From NCBI GenBank assembly GCA_026936325.1, contig JAPTHN010000183.1:1-64000 (forward strand): a DNA stretch of 64,000 nucleotides, in the 5' to 3' direction. Shown one piece after another: positions 1 through 12,556 of this stretch; position 1 is the first letter of the stretch, and every line of letters begins with the position of its first letter. The position numbers were made by a program, and so were the translations under genes. This DNA is from Platynereis dumerilii (taxonomy: Eukaryota > Annelida > Polychaeta > Phyllodocida > Nereididae). The notes beneath the pieces are model-generated. The model worked only from the letters and a program-made list of their open reading frames with translations, did not search any database and was not told where the DNA came from.

Positions 1-4
1 CCAT

Positions 5-649
5 TGTTAGTGTCAACCGTGAAGTGAAGGAAGGAAACTCAAATTCCGCTATCAAATTGTATGCTGCTCCTTTATTACTCCCATTAGAACCGTGGTAGCA
101 GTACATAATCACGACATTAGCAGAATTAGGTTTCAAACTGAAATTAAATGAAACAACAACTGGTCAGAAATTACTACAATAATTAAGTATTTGTGTTAAC
201 AAGCAACCTACAGGATAGCCTTTGTCATTGATAAATATAGTCCATATATCAAAGAAAGACTATGATAATATTCATATTACCTCAATTTATATATCTGACA
301 TTTGTAAACAATATATCTCACATTATCTGACTTCAATACTAATACCTCAAAATAAGTTTCACAGTATGGAATAACAGTAAATAAAGTAGCTTGATAGTAA
401 ATATGGACATTAATTAATACAAATAAAGGTACACTTACTCCTTATTAGGGCTGTGGAAAAAACTATTTACAGGTGAAGTGCATGGTGCTGTGCTGGTGAA
501 GATTACAAATGAAAATGGAGGTTCAAGTCCCCCACAATTCTCAGTCCATTCATAAGAACACAAGGTGGCACCACTAGGCTAAGTCATTTTAGCCCCACCT
601 GGCATCAATCACAGAGATAACATCAAGAAGACTTTGAATGACATTTACA
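5..649 (-). repeat. 3' LTR of the BEL/Pao element
   Basis: This 645-bp repeat matches 6842-7238 joined to 10837-11083 almost base for base. It is the uninterrupted copy, so it shows what the other LTR looked like before the DNA transposon landed. TG...CA ends are present on both strands. Confidence 0.93.
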
Positions 650-759
650 CCCGGCAGTCCCGGCTCCATAAATAATCATACAGTGATATTTATCAACAAG
701 CAATGAATTTTAACAATCACATATGTGGGTTTACACAATGACACCAAAACAAAATTCAC

Positions 760-2480
760 AAGTTATCGTTATCATTAGCCAGCAGTAGGACCAGCTTGTT
801 AATGGGTCTTCTCATCACTGCTGTCTGTGTTTTCACCATGACGACTCGAACTAGTCCAACTTCATCCACTTCAGCCGCAGTAATCAGTCCAAGAGGCCAT
901 GTATTACGAGGTGCCGCTTCGTCTTTGATTATAACCACATCACCTTGACGCATATTCCTCTTTGGTCTCTCCCATTTCTGTCTTTGTTGCTGTAGAAGGA
1001 GGAACTCATTTCTCCATCGTGACCAAAATAAATTTGCGTAGGTATTGCACCCGTCTCCATCTACGTTTGACATACAGGTCGCTGCGGTCGAAGATTCCAG
1101 GCGGAGGAGCATTCACACGAGTTCTTCCGGTTAGAATGTGGCTTGGAGTTAGGGGTTCCGGGTCTTTTGCGTCTCCAGAAATAGATGTCAGTGGTCTCGA
1201 ATTGACGATGGCTTCAACCTCACACATCAAGGTATGAAATGATTCTCTGTCAAGTTGAGTACCATGTTCCTGGAGTAGACCTGACAAGACCTTGCGTACG
1301 GTTCTAATCAGTCTTTCCCATGAACCACCCATATTGCTTGCTGTCGGTGGATTAAATTTCCACTCTATGTTGAGCTGTCTCAGCTTAGTCTCGATTTGGC
1401 CCTGCTTCATCTCCTTAACTGCTCTTTGAAGCTCCTTCTCTGCCCCTACGAAGTTGGTTCCATTGTCACTGTAGAGCTCCCTTATGTTACCTCGTCTCGA
1501 TATGAAGCGTCTCAGTGCGTGAAGGAATGAATCTGTGTCCAGTGATTCTGCCATTCCAAATGTATGGCTCTACTCACGAGGCAGGTAAATAGGACGCCGT
1601 AGTATTTCCGATCGGTACGCCTTTCTCGTATGACGAAAGGGCCAAAGTAGTCCACTCCTGTGCATGTAAAGGGAGGAGCAGTATCATCAGTGCGACAAGG
1701 TGGCAGATCTGACATCTTCTGTTCTTGGAGTGGTCCTCTCAGCCGGACGGCACACAACACAGTGATGAATTACATTACGAACAGCGGAGGTGGCTCCTAT
1801 GATCCAATAATGCTGTCGCAGTTCACTGAGTACGTGGTTACGTCCTGCATGACCCAGATTTCGATGCACATGTTGAATAATCATTGAAGTGACATGACTT
1901 TTCCTTGGCAATATTACAGGGCACTTTGTTTCATCTGAAACATTAGCATTCCTCAATCTGCCTCCTACGCACAGAATGTTATTTGAAAGGAATGGATCAA
2001 GTGAAGACAAGGAGCTAGACTTAAGTACTGTTGTTTCCCGGCTCCGTTTTCCATCTTTACTTGCTGGAGTTTTCACTGACAGTTGCTCTACCTCCTTTGA
2101 GTAGCTAGTTTTGTGTAACCATTGAAGAATACACATTTCTGCTTTCTGTAGATCCGTGGCTTGAATCTTGACAGGGGAAGAAGCCTGGAGTTTATCTTGC
2201 AGAATTTTTCTGACTTGAAGAAACACAGCTACTGCAAACTTCAAACGATACCAGCTTGAGAAGTAACTCATCAAGTAATTGGTCGGTTCTTCTTCAGCGG
2301 AGACAGCATGCGCTATGTTATACATTTTCAGTTGCCACAATACATGGTGAGATATCATCATGTCCATTCTCAACATTGTAGAGGAATTGCGGACCTGTCA
2401 GCCAGCGATGTTGTCCGTGCAGTTCGGCGACTGTCAAACCTCTTGAGGCGTCGTCAGCAGGATTCAGTTCAGATGGGATG
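760..2480 (-). pseudogene. BEL/Pao integrase region with DUF5641-like tail
   Basis: Fossil integrase part; coordinates are approximate. It contains an HHCC zinc-binding segment (HRNLGHAGRNHVL then HHCVVC) near 1.8-1.9 kb and the DDE core (GVDYFGPF, YSDNGTNFVGA, PPTASNMGGSWERLI) near 1.3-1.65 kb. The C-terminal DUF5641-like domain (GDVVIIKDE, WPLGLI) lies near 0.85-0.95 kb. This arrangement is typical of BEL/Pao elements. Broken. Confidence 0.85.
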
Positions 2481-2499
2481 TAATTCCACTGGGACGGCT

Positions 2500-4470
2500 T
2501 TGAGAATCCCTTATCGTTTGCACTCGGTTTGCAACAAACACTGGCCAACGCTGATTTCGCTGGCGATGTACTTGAGGACGGTTGCTGAGTCGGTGTAGAA
2601 CTTAACCTCTACTGGGTCAGAGGTTTCAAGTTTAATCATCTGAGCCAAGCGCACAGCAGTGGTTGCAGCGGTTAGCTCAAGTTTAGGCACAGTCATTGTC
2701 TTGGTTGGAGCGAGTCTGGCCTTGCCGATGACAAAGTTCACATCACAGTTACCATCATTGTATACGGTGCGCCTGTAAACCACTGCGCCATATGCATATG
2801 TACTACCATCCGCAAAGGCATGGAGCTCCTTGGCACAAACATTTTGAGAGCTTCCTGTTGTAAAACATCTATTAATTCTGAGGTCCCTGAGGTCAGGAAG
2901 TGAGGCCAACCAATTCCTATACTTCTGAAGTTGTCCATCTGGTATCTTGTCATCCCATCCTAGATTGTCATCTTTGCAGGAGTCACGCAAGAGTATCTTT
3001 ATAGGGAGGGTTACAGGAGCTAGAAATCCCAAAGGATCAAACACAGACGAAGCGACTGAGAGTATCCCCTTCGTGTAAATGGCTTTTCTTTGATAACGAT
3101 AGAAAATCGGAATTGGTCCTGCTGAATATCCCACTGCATTCCAAGGGCCTTGGTGAAGGAATCGCCACTACTAAAGTCACATTTCTGAGCTTCTTTAGAC
3201 TGTTCTCCAATTGGGATATCTTCCAGAACTGCTTCATTGTTGCTGGCAAACTTAGTCAAATGGAATCCACCGTTGGAGCATGTTTTGCGCAGATTTTCAA
3301 TAAGTTCAGCGGCAGCTGGAGCTGATTCCACGGATTTCAGGCAGTCATCTATATAAAAGTTTCTTTCTATAGTTTCCCTCACTCTTGGATCCGTAGTTGC
3401 CTGTCCTGCTGCTTTCAATGCAAAGTTTGCAATGCTTGGGGAAGAAATAGCACCGAATAAATGAACAGTCATCTGATACTCTTGCAGGTCTTGATCTAGA
3501 TCACCGTTGGGCCACCAAAGAAATCTGAGGTAACTACGTTGCTCCTGTGGGACTTTGACTTGGTAGAACATCTTTTCTATATCGCCCATGAAGGAAATCT
3601 TCTCTTCTCTAAAACGTGTAAGGACTCCAACTTAGCTATTTGTAAGATCCGGACCTTGGAGTAAGCAAGAATTCAGGGAAGTACCCATGAAACTAGCACT
3701 GCAGTCGAACACGACCCGTATTTTACCAGGTTTGTTTATGTTGTAGACGCCATGGTGTGGTAAATACCACGCTGATCCTTCATTGGGCTCTGTATCTCTT
3801 GGGACCTTCTCAGCATGGCCCATCTTGAAAAGTTGGTCCATGAAGTCTTTGTAGTCACTGTAATACTGCTGATCTTTGAGCATCTTATTTCGCTGCAACA
3901 TTATTCTTTTCTCAGCTTGTTTCCTGTTATTTGGCATTGACATACTTTCACGGAAGGGAAGAGGTAACATATAATGTCCTTCATTGAAAACAATACCCTC
4001 CTGTGCCATTTTGAGGAATCTTCTGTCCTCAAAGGACGTACCACGGTGATTTGGATACAGTGCTTTACTGTAATCAGCAAAGTCTCTTTCGAACATGTCC
4101 AAGATCGATGATGGCGCCATCAATTCTCTAAACGTCTCGACTTCTTTGACAACAATCCTGTTTACCGTGATGTGGGACCCGATTTCTCCAGAGTTAATGG
4201 GGAAAACAATACCCTCCTGTGCCATTTTGAGGAATCTTCTGTCCTCAAAGGACGTACCACGGTGATTTGGATACAGTGCTTTACTGTAATCAGCAAAGTC
4301 TCTTTCAAACATGTCCAAGATCGATGATGGCGCCATCAATTCTCTAAACGTCTCGACTTCTTTGACAACAATCCTGTTTACCGTGATGTGGGGCCCGATT
4401 TCTCCAGAGTTAATGGGGCCGTGACAGTCCATCCGTGTCGCAGACGAACAGCATAGGGACCACAATTACC
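2500..4470 (-). pseudogene. BEL/Pao reverse transcriptase-RNase H region
   Basis: Fossil polymerase part; coordinates are approximate. The RT core is recognised by VVFDCSAS and LLQGPDL near 3.7 kb and by the catalytic-box run FYIDDCL near 3.3 kb. A peptidase_A17/RNase H-like stretch ([27 protein letters not shown]) lies near 2.6 kb. These are BEL/Pao forms rather than Gypsy or Copia forms. Broken. Confidence 0.85.
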
Positions 4471-4499
4471 AGCAGGTCTAATCTCCAGAGGTTCCAGAG

Positions 4500-6825
4500 C
4501 AGTCGGGCAATTACTTCCAATGAGTAGACCAATACCAAGGTCAGGTTGAAGTTCAGGGATTTTGTCAGCAATGTTCCGAAGGTGACTAATTTTCCTTATC
4601 ACATCCGGTTTAGGAATCTGGTGATGGCTTGCAGGTATTTCCTCACGTGTGTAAGTTCTTGGGAGGGCGACTTGATTCCTGCCAGCTAAGTCAGTCACTA
4701 TTAGGTTGTTAATGACCTTACTAGCAGACTGGTTACACCATGCATTGTCTTTAACTGTAATATTGTGGATGTACCTGTAGCCTGCAAGGTTTCTTGTAAC
4801 TTGTTGGTAATAAAGCAACCACTACTACCATCGTCGAAGAATGCGTACGTGGTGATGCTTTTTGCGCTACCTGCTTGGTGAATCTTGACTGGCAGGATAG
4901 CATGCAGGATTGCTGTCGAGGGGACGTCGGTGGCTGTGCAAGAACTGGTGTCGACTGGATTCCTTGGTGCTGCTATTTCGGTAGCTGGCCGTTGGAGTTG
5001 GAAACCTTCTACGTGTAGGGATGTTGGATGAGGTTTCTGACAAATGCTGCATCGACGCCTGGAACGGCAACCCTTCGACATGTGATTAGTTCCGAGACAG
5101 GCAAAGCACAACCTGTTTTCTATTATGAATTTACGCTTTTCATCAATGTTTTTACCAATGTAAATATCACAGGCTTCCAAGTCATGTTGCTTGCGGCATA
5201 ATCTACATGGTTCAGTTATGCCAGTGGACGTCAGTAAGCTTACTGTTTGATGGTCATATGATGAAAGTCCTGTTCCACTCTTGTTCTTGGCCGGAGCAGG
5301 AGTCTTCATGGAACCGTATACGGGATCATTGGCTGATTCGGCGGCTGCACTTACAAACTCCACCAGGTCTTCAAACTGCATCACTTTCTTGTTCTTCAGT
5401 CTTGAATTGCTGGCTATGTCACGCCACTTGTGCTGCAAACGATCTGGCAATTTACCAACAATACAAATCATATATGGCGAGTGACTAAGTACAGACATGT
5501 AAGAAATACTTTTCATTGTAATTTTACATTTGACCAAGAACATAGCAAATTTTTTCAAGCCCAAGCTATCATCCTTCTCTACTCTAGGCCAGCGTTCAAT
5601 CTTATTAAGATACACAGTACTGAGTTTGTAAGAGTCACCATATTCCTTCTCTAACAATCTTAGGGCTTCAACATAACCTTCTTCAGCAGGCATATGGAGA
5701 CACCCACTGATGAGTTCATGAGCCTCCCCAGTCAAGTGTTGCAGGAGGTAGTCAAGTCTATCTGAATCACATGTGACCTTAGATGAAACACGAGAGTCAA
5801 ATGAAGTAATAAACATCCTATACTCTGTAATGGTACCATCGAACTTGGGTATTTCTCGAGGGGGCAACGTGAGGGCTGCAAGGAGGCCATCTTGGTCCAC
5901 ATATCCAGAGCGATTCGAATTCTGTTGTGTTGCTGCGGGAATTTCGGAAACTTGGACAGAGTCTACAGCTGCTGGAGTGGTAGAGCGTACAGCAGGGTCT
6001 GGGTAGGGCGTAAAAGTTCTTGGAGCTTCTGAGTAGACATGGGGGGTCGAATTCTGGGGCATTTGCATTGAGTGTCGATTGAGCGAAGGCCCTTTCTCTG
6101 GCCTTTGCCTTTTCAAGTTTTATGTCTAGTTCCAGAGATTGTTGTTGGGCCTGTATAATTTGTCTCTTACTCAGCATCGCTTTCTCTACCATGAGCTCAG
6201 CGACCTTGGCCTTCTCCTCGCTTGTGATAAGGCGGAGTTATTTGAACCTTGAGAACGTCTCGAACCCTTTGACTGCCCAGACTTTCGGCTTACACGAGAT
6301 AATTTTCCGGCTGACCCAAGTTCATCTGCTATTTCATCTTCAGCCCGCCGCACCCAACACGTTCACAGTGCGAATGAAGTTGGAAATGGATAAATGCTTT
6401 TGATTATACTTCTCTTCCTCGTCTTCACGGAGGTCTTCATCTTCAAGAGAACTACAATACGCATTGTGGGCCTTTTATATCTTTCATAGCGTCCTTCCAA
6501 TTCAAGCATAGCAGTTTTCACGCGGCCAAATTGTCATCACACACCATTAAGTCTGTAATTTCATTGCGCTTCTTTGTTGTTGAACCGAGTAGGGAGGTAC
6601 GGCTTCTCTTAATCTCTTCAGAGCCCTTGCCTTCAAAGCTTTCTTCATGGTCCTGGGTTGTGATGCAGTGGCGCCAACTTCTTTACGTTCAACTTCTGTG
6701 ACTGCATCCTCTCCGTGTGCTTTGGCTCCGTTGGTCTCGGCTTCTTTTATAATTTCTTGGTGCTTTTGTTCAACTGAGTCGGTCCCTTCTTTGGAAACTA
6801 TGTTCGTATCTCCTTTTCCTGACAT
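4500..6825 (-). pseudogene. BEL/Pao gag and protease region
   Basis: Fossil gag-protease part of the BEL/Pao element; coordinates are approximate. A DUF1759-like gag domain lies near 5.4-5.9 kb, recognisable by the run FDGTITEYRMF. Cys/His zinc knuckles (CRLCRKQH, CFACLGTNHMSKGC, CSICQKPH) lie near 5.0-5.2 kb. A DUF1758-type retroviral aspartic protease with the signature FFDDGSSGCF lies near 4.8 kb. An N-terminal charged region precedes these. In the family, gag packages the RNA and the protease matures the polyprotein. Broken. Confidence 0.85.
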
Positions 6826-8113
6826 CGAAAGGATTTGAAACTGTTAGTGTCAACCGTGAAGTGAAGGAAGGAAACTCAAATTCCGCTATCAAATTGTATG
6901 CTGCTCCTTTATTACTCCCATTAGAACCGTGGTAGCAGTACATAATCACGACATTAGCAGAATTAGGTTTCAAACTGAAATTAAATGAAACAACAACTGG
7001 TCAGAATTACTACAATAATTAAGTATTTGTGTTAACAAGCAACCTACAGGATAGCCTTTGTCATTGATAAATATAGTCCATATATCAAAGAAAGACTATG
7101 ATAATATTCATATTACCTCAATTTATATATCTGAAATTTGTAAACAATATATCTCACATTATCTGACTTCAATACTAATACCTCAAAATAAGTTTCACAG
7201 TATGGAATAACAGTAAATAAAGTAGCTTGATAGTAAATCGTCCACTGGCTATTAAAAGGTTGTAAGTGCCACTTACGACCTTTCTGCAGTATTAAAGGAA
7301 TAGATAAAGAAAAATAAGCCGCATCTTTCTGTGAAAATTCCAGAAAAATATCATTTATAGTTTTCGAGAAATTAAAAATTTTCTGTTACGACCTTTTTGC
7401 GTTAACATGATAACATATTTTCAAAAGGTCGTAAGTACCATAAGAACAGATGTCTTTTTTTTTAAAAGGTTGTAACTCCCACTTACGACCTGTAATGCTT
7501 CATCTGTGAGACACAGAGATGGTTGTAAGTGAGATTTACAACCTTCTTGCATTCAATTATTCCCTTTGATACGATTGTAAGTCACACTTACGACCTTTTA
7601 TTTCCAGGATTTTGAAAATTACAATTGTGGAAAGATTGCAACTTCTTGAGAGCTGTCAAAAATCTGACAATTTGAGGGCACAGAACTAAACTCTATTTAA
7701 TTTTTCCAGACAAATTGGGTCATGTAGGAACGTTTTCTTTGAATATAGCTGCATTTAATTCAACATGGGCAGTGTAGCAGCAAACCTTCAGCAAACAACA
7801 CTTTTAATGAGGCCATTACAGTTATTAGTGTCTGTAAAACCATGGAAAGGCCTAACTATACAAATTTACAAAAATACATTGATGATATGTCTCAGATTTC
7901 TTATATGAACAATTTGTTCAAGCAATAGTGGTCAAGATTAGACCGGGAAGTAAAATAATAATTTTGACTTTTTAAATCAATATTTGAAAAATAGAAGAAC
8001 ATCCATCAATCGGGCCAACACAAGACACAACAACATCATATATGGGTATCAATTTCATCCATGCACATGCATTTGTGGCCAAGTTTTCATCGTGGCATGT
8101 TGGATAGCAGCCA

Positions 8114-8268
8114 ATTTTCTTTGCTGTAGTTGGAGTTAGGTATGGATCAAACACTTTGATAAGTAAGTGAAACACAGGCCCAATGTTATATCATAGGGAA
8201 GGGTTGTTCACTTACTTATCAAAGACTTTGACCTATATACCTAACTCCAAATACAGCAAAGAAAATTG
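8114..8268. repeat. Inverted repeat (hairpin) inside the LTR-inserted transposon
   Basis: Arms at 8114-8170 and 8210-8268 pair over about 57 bp with a few mismatches (core GGAGTTAGGTAT / ATACCTAACTCC), around a 39-bp loop. It probably records a fragment duplicated in inverse orientation. Confidence 0.75.
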
Positions 8269-8454
8269 TCTGCCATTGTTATTCCACATGCCTCACATAT
8301 CGGCCTTTACGACCCAAGGTGTTTCTCTCTCATTGGAGGAGAATTCATGCTTCCACAAGCAGTTTGGCTGAGGATGTTTAGCATTGATGCGATGGCACAA
8401 TGTCATGCATTTTACTTACTTACAGGCGGCACTGTATACATATATATGTTATTC

Positions 8455-10105
8455 TCAATATTTTAAAAACTATAAGATCAGTCAGACCATCAAAAGGCAC
8501 AATTAAACAATATAGGATATTTGTTTACCAAATTCCATTTATGTACACCGGATGTGGACCGAGTGCTGGCCCGTGAACTAACTAGCTGTCTGCCCGCCAG
8601 CCTGCCCGCTCGGTTAACAGACAACATTTGACCAAAGTGATTACAATACCTTCTTAGAACTAAAGTTCACTGAACTTAATAATCCCAGTCTTTGTGGAGC
8701 CTCCATTTTAATAGACACAGGTAACTTAATCATTTGTCCACATGTTGATATCATCTTATGACACAAATCCCATGTGTCTCCTCAGCATGGATGACAGAAA
8801 CTGTCCACAGTGCAGGTTTATCAAATATTATTCAGATTATATTTTATGGCAGGTAACCCATGTCTTACATATTGAATGCTAGGAGTTAATGTTGTATGAG
8901 TTAGCATTTTGGCCTAATATGCTACTGGTAGATATAATATGACCTCCCTGATGCAACAGTAATGTTGAATTCGATATTCCATGGTAAATTATAAAATGTA
9001 ATAAATTTTGGACTATCTGTAACATTTTGTAGATTTTCCCGAATCAATTACCAATATCATTCAACAATCAGATGATAGGCCATTGTTCATAGTTCAATTC
9101 AAAACTGTAAAAATGTGTTTGAAACAGACAAAAGCAATATCATCTGCTGTCCGTTCACATCCTTTGTGTGAAATTAGGCAAAAGTTTAATTCCTTTCATC
9201 AAATTACACGTGGAGTCATAGAATTGATCAGTTATGAAACTTTTTGGTTGTTTCAAATTGAAGTTGTGCTTGATTTACCCAAATCATTTGTGCAGACACT
9301 ACCAAACATTCATTTGGTCAGTTTAAAACATAACCTTTTTCAGAATAGCGCTTTGTTATTAGAACTGACTAGTTGCTATACAATTATTCACCTTTATTGA
9401 ATTTTTTCTTTTGTGCAGCACTTTTCAATTTACAAAGGGTAAAATTGTGCGTGGTGTGGTAGTTTTACATGCTGCGCACAAATTGTGGCCTTCAATGTGC
9501 ACATCTTCCCCAGTTTTTACCAACTGCTAAGTACTTGAAGCCGAAGGCAATGGCTTTCAACTGTACAAAAACATACTGAAAACTAATAATGGACCTTCCA
9601 CCTTCAGAACCTTATGTCCAATGGTTCAAGTTTTACATATTTTCCATCGATTACTCAACGCTTTCTGTCCTGCACCACATACGCCCTCAGTTTTATATGC
9701 AAGACCGCATTACAGCATCCCGTGACTTTTGGTCTTCCTCCACATTGTAATTACGATGCTGATAACTGGTTGGTGTCAGAATCTTACAGGGTTAGTTTCA
9801 ACCATGTACAATTGTACATGCATTAGTGACGGAGTCATGGAGCGGAAACAAAAAATTATAATATTTTGAGTTCTTTCTCAATATTTTAAAAAGTATCAAA
9901 TATCCACCAATTAGGCCATCAAAAGCACAACTAGATAATATAGGCTACATGTGTACCAAATTTCATCCTTGTACGTGCAATTAGGGCTGAGTACTGGCCC
10001 AGAAATGTTATTTCCACCCGTCGCACGCCGGCCTGCCCGCCCGCCCAATGGACAGACATGTTACCCAATTGATTACAATACCTTCTTCAAACTTAATTCC
10101 CTGAA
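8455..10105 (+). repeat. Pair of diverged direct repeats of about 230 bp
   Basis: The segments 8455-8690 and 9880-10105 align throughout. Both have CAATATTTTAAAAA, then CCATCAAAAG, GCACAA, ACCAAATT, then a C+G-rich GCCTGCCCGC run, and end in GATTACAATACCTTCTT. They are two copies of one dispersed module within the non-autonomous transposon, so it has a composite interior. Confidence 0.7.
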
Positions 10106-11088
10106 GAAGAAAAAAAAAAAGAGAGTAAATTCAGTTTTTTTGGGATTGGAGTAATAAAATAGACAATAAAACATTAAAGAAATAATACTTCACATCAGTT
10201 TGGATTTTGGAGCGGGATCATAATAACATCAATACGGATATTTGAATGCTAAAGGCTTTTATACCCCTTTTTAAGACAATTCTCAAATAATAATTGCTTC
10301 AAATAATAATTATTTCTGCGTTTTCGTTGCAGTATCCATGAAATATTGACTTACGACCTTTTGATATTGAAGCACTTACGACCTTTCATCAGGCAGTCCT
10401 GAGACTTCAGACAAATTTGGCAAAGTTTAAAAGGCCGTAACTCAAAATGTAGTTTAAAATTGCCTGAAACTCAACCATATGATAAGTAATAGCATACATA
10501 ATGTTTTTAGATGGGTAAAGGGTGGAAAATATCAATTGAAATTGGAAAAAAGGTCATTTGAAGTTTTGACTTACATCCTTCTTGCACTGGATCTTAATAA
10601 TTCAGAAAGAATTAAAAGGCTGTAAGTCACTTTTTTGCTGTTTATTCCAAATATACGAATTAAATCTGTAGTAAAACCCTCCAAATGAACTACAATATTT
10701 GATTTGTCAACATATGTTACCCTACTTTCAACATACCTGCCCTTATGAACCCATTAGACACTCTTGACAGTTTTTTGCATTTTTCTCAAAATGTCATTTT
10801 TTGAGTTACAACCTTTTAATAGCCAGTGGACGAAATATGGACATTAATTAATACAAATAAAGGTACACTTACTCCTTATTAGGGCTGTGGAAAAAACTAT
10901 TTACAGGTGAAGTGCATGGTGCTGTGCTGGTGAAGATTACAAATGAAAATGGAGGTTCAAGTCCCCCACAATTCTCAGTCCATTCATAAGAACACAAGGT
11001 GGCACCACTAGGCTAAGTCATTTTAGCCCCACCTGGCATCAATCACAGAGATAACATCAAGAAGACTTTGAATGACATTTACAACCAT

Positions 11089-12060
11089 TGTGTAGAAATG
11101 TTTCAAGTATGCATGTATTTCAATTTTATTTTGATAGAACAGTTAACAATTGTCATTTTATGTTATTCTGAAATATTTCCAATTGATATCTAACAGATTT
11201 CAGCAACATTAGTCAAGAAAATGTGATAAACTGAATCAGATGTTTATCTCACATATTCATCAACATTTTTTTAACTGATGATCACTCCTGTCTCCAATGT
11301 GGCCACAATGATCACATGGTAGTTTATTGGCAATATTTTGGATAAATGTTAGAAAATAGTTAACTTTCTGCATTTTTGTAAAAGTGTCTCAATAATTGCT
11401 GGTTCCTGATATCGACAAAAGTAACTATTTTCATCCGATTTTGTGACAGTTTGCAATTGATTTGTATTGGACAGGTTTCATTTACTACCAAAGATGATTT
11501 TGACTGCATGTTTCATTGCTTACTTTGTAATTCCTTCAAAATAATAACAAAACAGCAAGCGTCTGAATAATTCTTGGTCTGACTGTATGTCGGACCTTGA
11601 TTAGCTGGAGTTCATGATTTCAAGCATTGAGATTATATCATTCTTGTACACGGGATTTTTCTGTTCCCATGCTAATTGAGTATTAAAAAAATAAAATGTT
11701 GATTGTTAAAGCCTACTCGGCACTCCATTTTGCAATTCGTGGATTTTTAGTTAATTTCGGCTTATTGGGTGCTTTTGCTGCCAAGTCTGCAAAAAATCTG
11801 TGCTGTACGATCAGTTTTTACAGCTGTTTGCAGCCTGTATTGCACAAGGCATTTTTGGTAAGGTTCTGACCATACTGGAGGTCGCACTATTTCACCTATC
11901 ACATTGAAACTTAGTATACAGTCTCAATATAATTTTATCTTGCTTCCATCAACCTTTGGTAAACTTCTGTGACATTAAACTTTTTATTTACGAAGCTAAA
12001 ATGATCGTTTTTGGTGCGAATTTCAAACTACCAGCTGCAGTGAAACCAGCACCATCCAGT
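11089..12060. other. No gene seen; unique-looking AT-rich DNA
   Basis: Flank of the BEL/Pao insertion. There is no open frame of note, no inverted ends and no tandem repeat that I could find. Confidence 0.5.
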
Positions 12061-12078
12061 GTCTACAGATTCAATGAA

Positions 12079-12243
12079 AGAATGACGGAAGGGGTGAAGG
12101 AAGGCAGTGGGATGAAGGAAGGTTATGAAGGAAGGCAAGAAGGAACGAATGAAGGCAGGAATGAAGGAAAGGAAAAAGAAAGAAAAAGGGAAGGAAAGTA
12201 GGAAGGAAAAAGGGAGGGTGGGAAGGAGGGAGGGAGGGTATTC
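12079..12243. repeat. GA-rich low-complexity tract
   Basis: Degenerate repeats of GAAGGAAGG and GAATGAAGG run directly into the TAGA microsatellite. Open frames across this tract are products of the repeat. Confidence 0.9.
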
Positions 12244-12246
12244 ATG

Positions 12247-12327
<81 letters not shown>

Positions 12328-12328
12328 T

Positions 12329-12370
<42 letters not shown>
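12247..12370. repeat. (TAGA)n microsatellite
   Basis: About 30 TAGA units with one interruption, followed to about 12430 by a decayed tail of CACATAGATGGA-like units. This is the longest simple tetranucleotide array in the window. Confidence 0.97.
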
Positions 12371-12371
<1 letters not shown>

Positions 12372-12556
12372 GGAAAGACACATAGATGGACACATATATA
12401 GACACATAGATAGACTCATAGATATATACAAAGTCTATCTACAAGCAGCTGTATTACAAATTAGTATTAATGATGTGCATTGAGGCACATAAATGAGTAA
12501 ACTAAATATTAAGTTTCAATAAACATATATATGTGCAATGCATTTTTAACATAGTA

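Larger units (their letters stand above)
7239..10832. mobile_element. Non-autonomous DNA transposon with multi-copy subterminal motif, inside the LTR
   Basis: The ends are perfect inverted repeats of at least 27 bp, starting CGTCCACTGGCTATT. The element sits between two copies of AAAT (7235-7238, 10833-10836), and the intact LTR at 5-649 gives the empty site with a single AAAT. At least 15 copies of a motif close to AAAAGGTCGTAAGT, in both orientations, cluster in the outer 350-450 bp of each end. I find no transposase: the longest open frame is 105 codons (9083-9400) and resembles nothing I know. A 4-bp duplication is known for Chapaev, Sola, Academ and Ginger elements, but I cannot assign a superfamily. 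Confidence 0.9.
5..11083 (-). mobile_element. BEL/Pao LTR retrotransposon, broken, young
   Basis: LTR retrotransposon fossil on the minus strand. Its two terminal repeats are about 645 bp and run TGTTAG...TTTACA on the plus strand. ACCAT follows the right end (11084-11088) and CCAT precedes the left end at the window edge, which fits the 5-bp target duplication usual for BEL/Pao. In element order the interior carries gag with a DUF1759-like part and zinc knuckles, a DUF1758-type aspartic protease, reverse transcriptase-RNase H, integrase and a DUF5641-like tail. That order and those domains are specific to BEL/Pao. The coding part is broken in roughly half a dozen places. By eye the two LTRs differ at only about two positions, so the insertion is recent. 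The 5' LTR is split by a later 3.6-kb DNA transposon. Confidence 0.93.
6842..11083 (-). repeat. 5' LTR of the BEL/Pao element, split by a DNA transposon
   Basis: LTR sequence occupies 6842-7238 and 10837-11083. The 3.6 kb between them is a separate transposon with its own 4-bp target duplication AAAT. The LTR is followed by ACCAT, the target duplication of the retrotransposon. The gag region starts only about 17 bp inside the LTR edge, and I see no clear TGG-type primer-binding site there. Confidence 0.92.

Noticed and set aside
480-540. Pol III B box GGTTCAAGTCC in the LTR
   Set aside because: It lies in a Pol II-type LTR with no A box. Taken as coincidence.
9083-9400. Transposase of the 7239-10832 element
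   Set aside because: 105 codons with no DDE, zinc-finger or other transposase feature that I recognise.
12028-12431. 100-125 codon frames rich in YLSI
   Set aside because: They are translations of the TAGA microsatellite.
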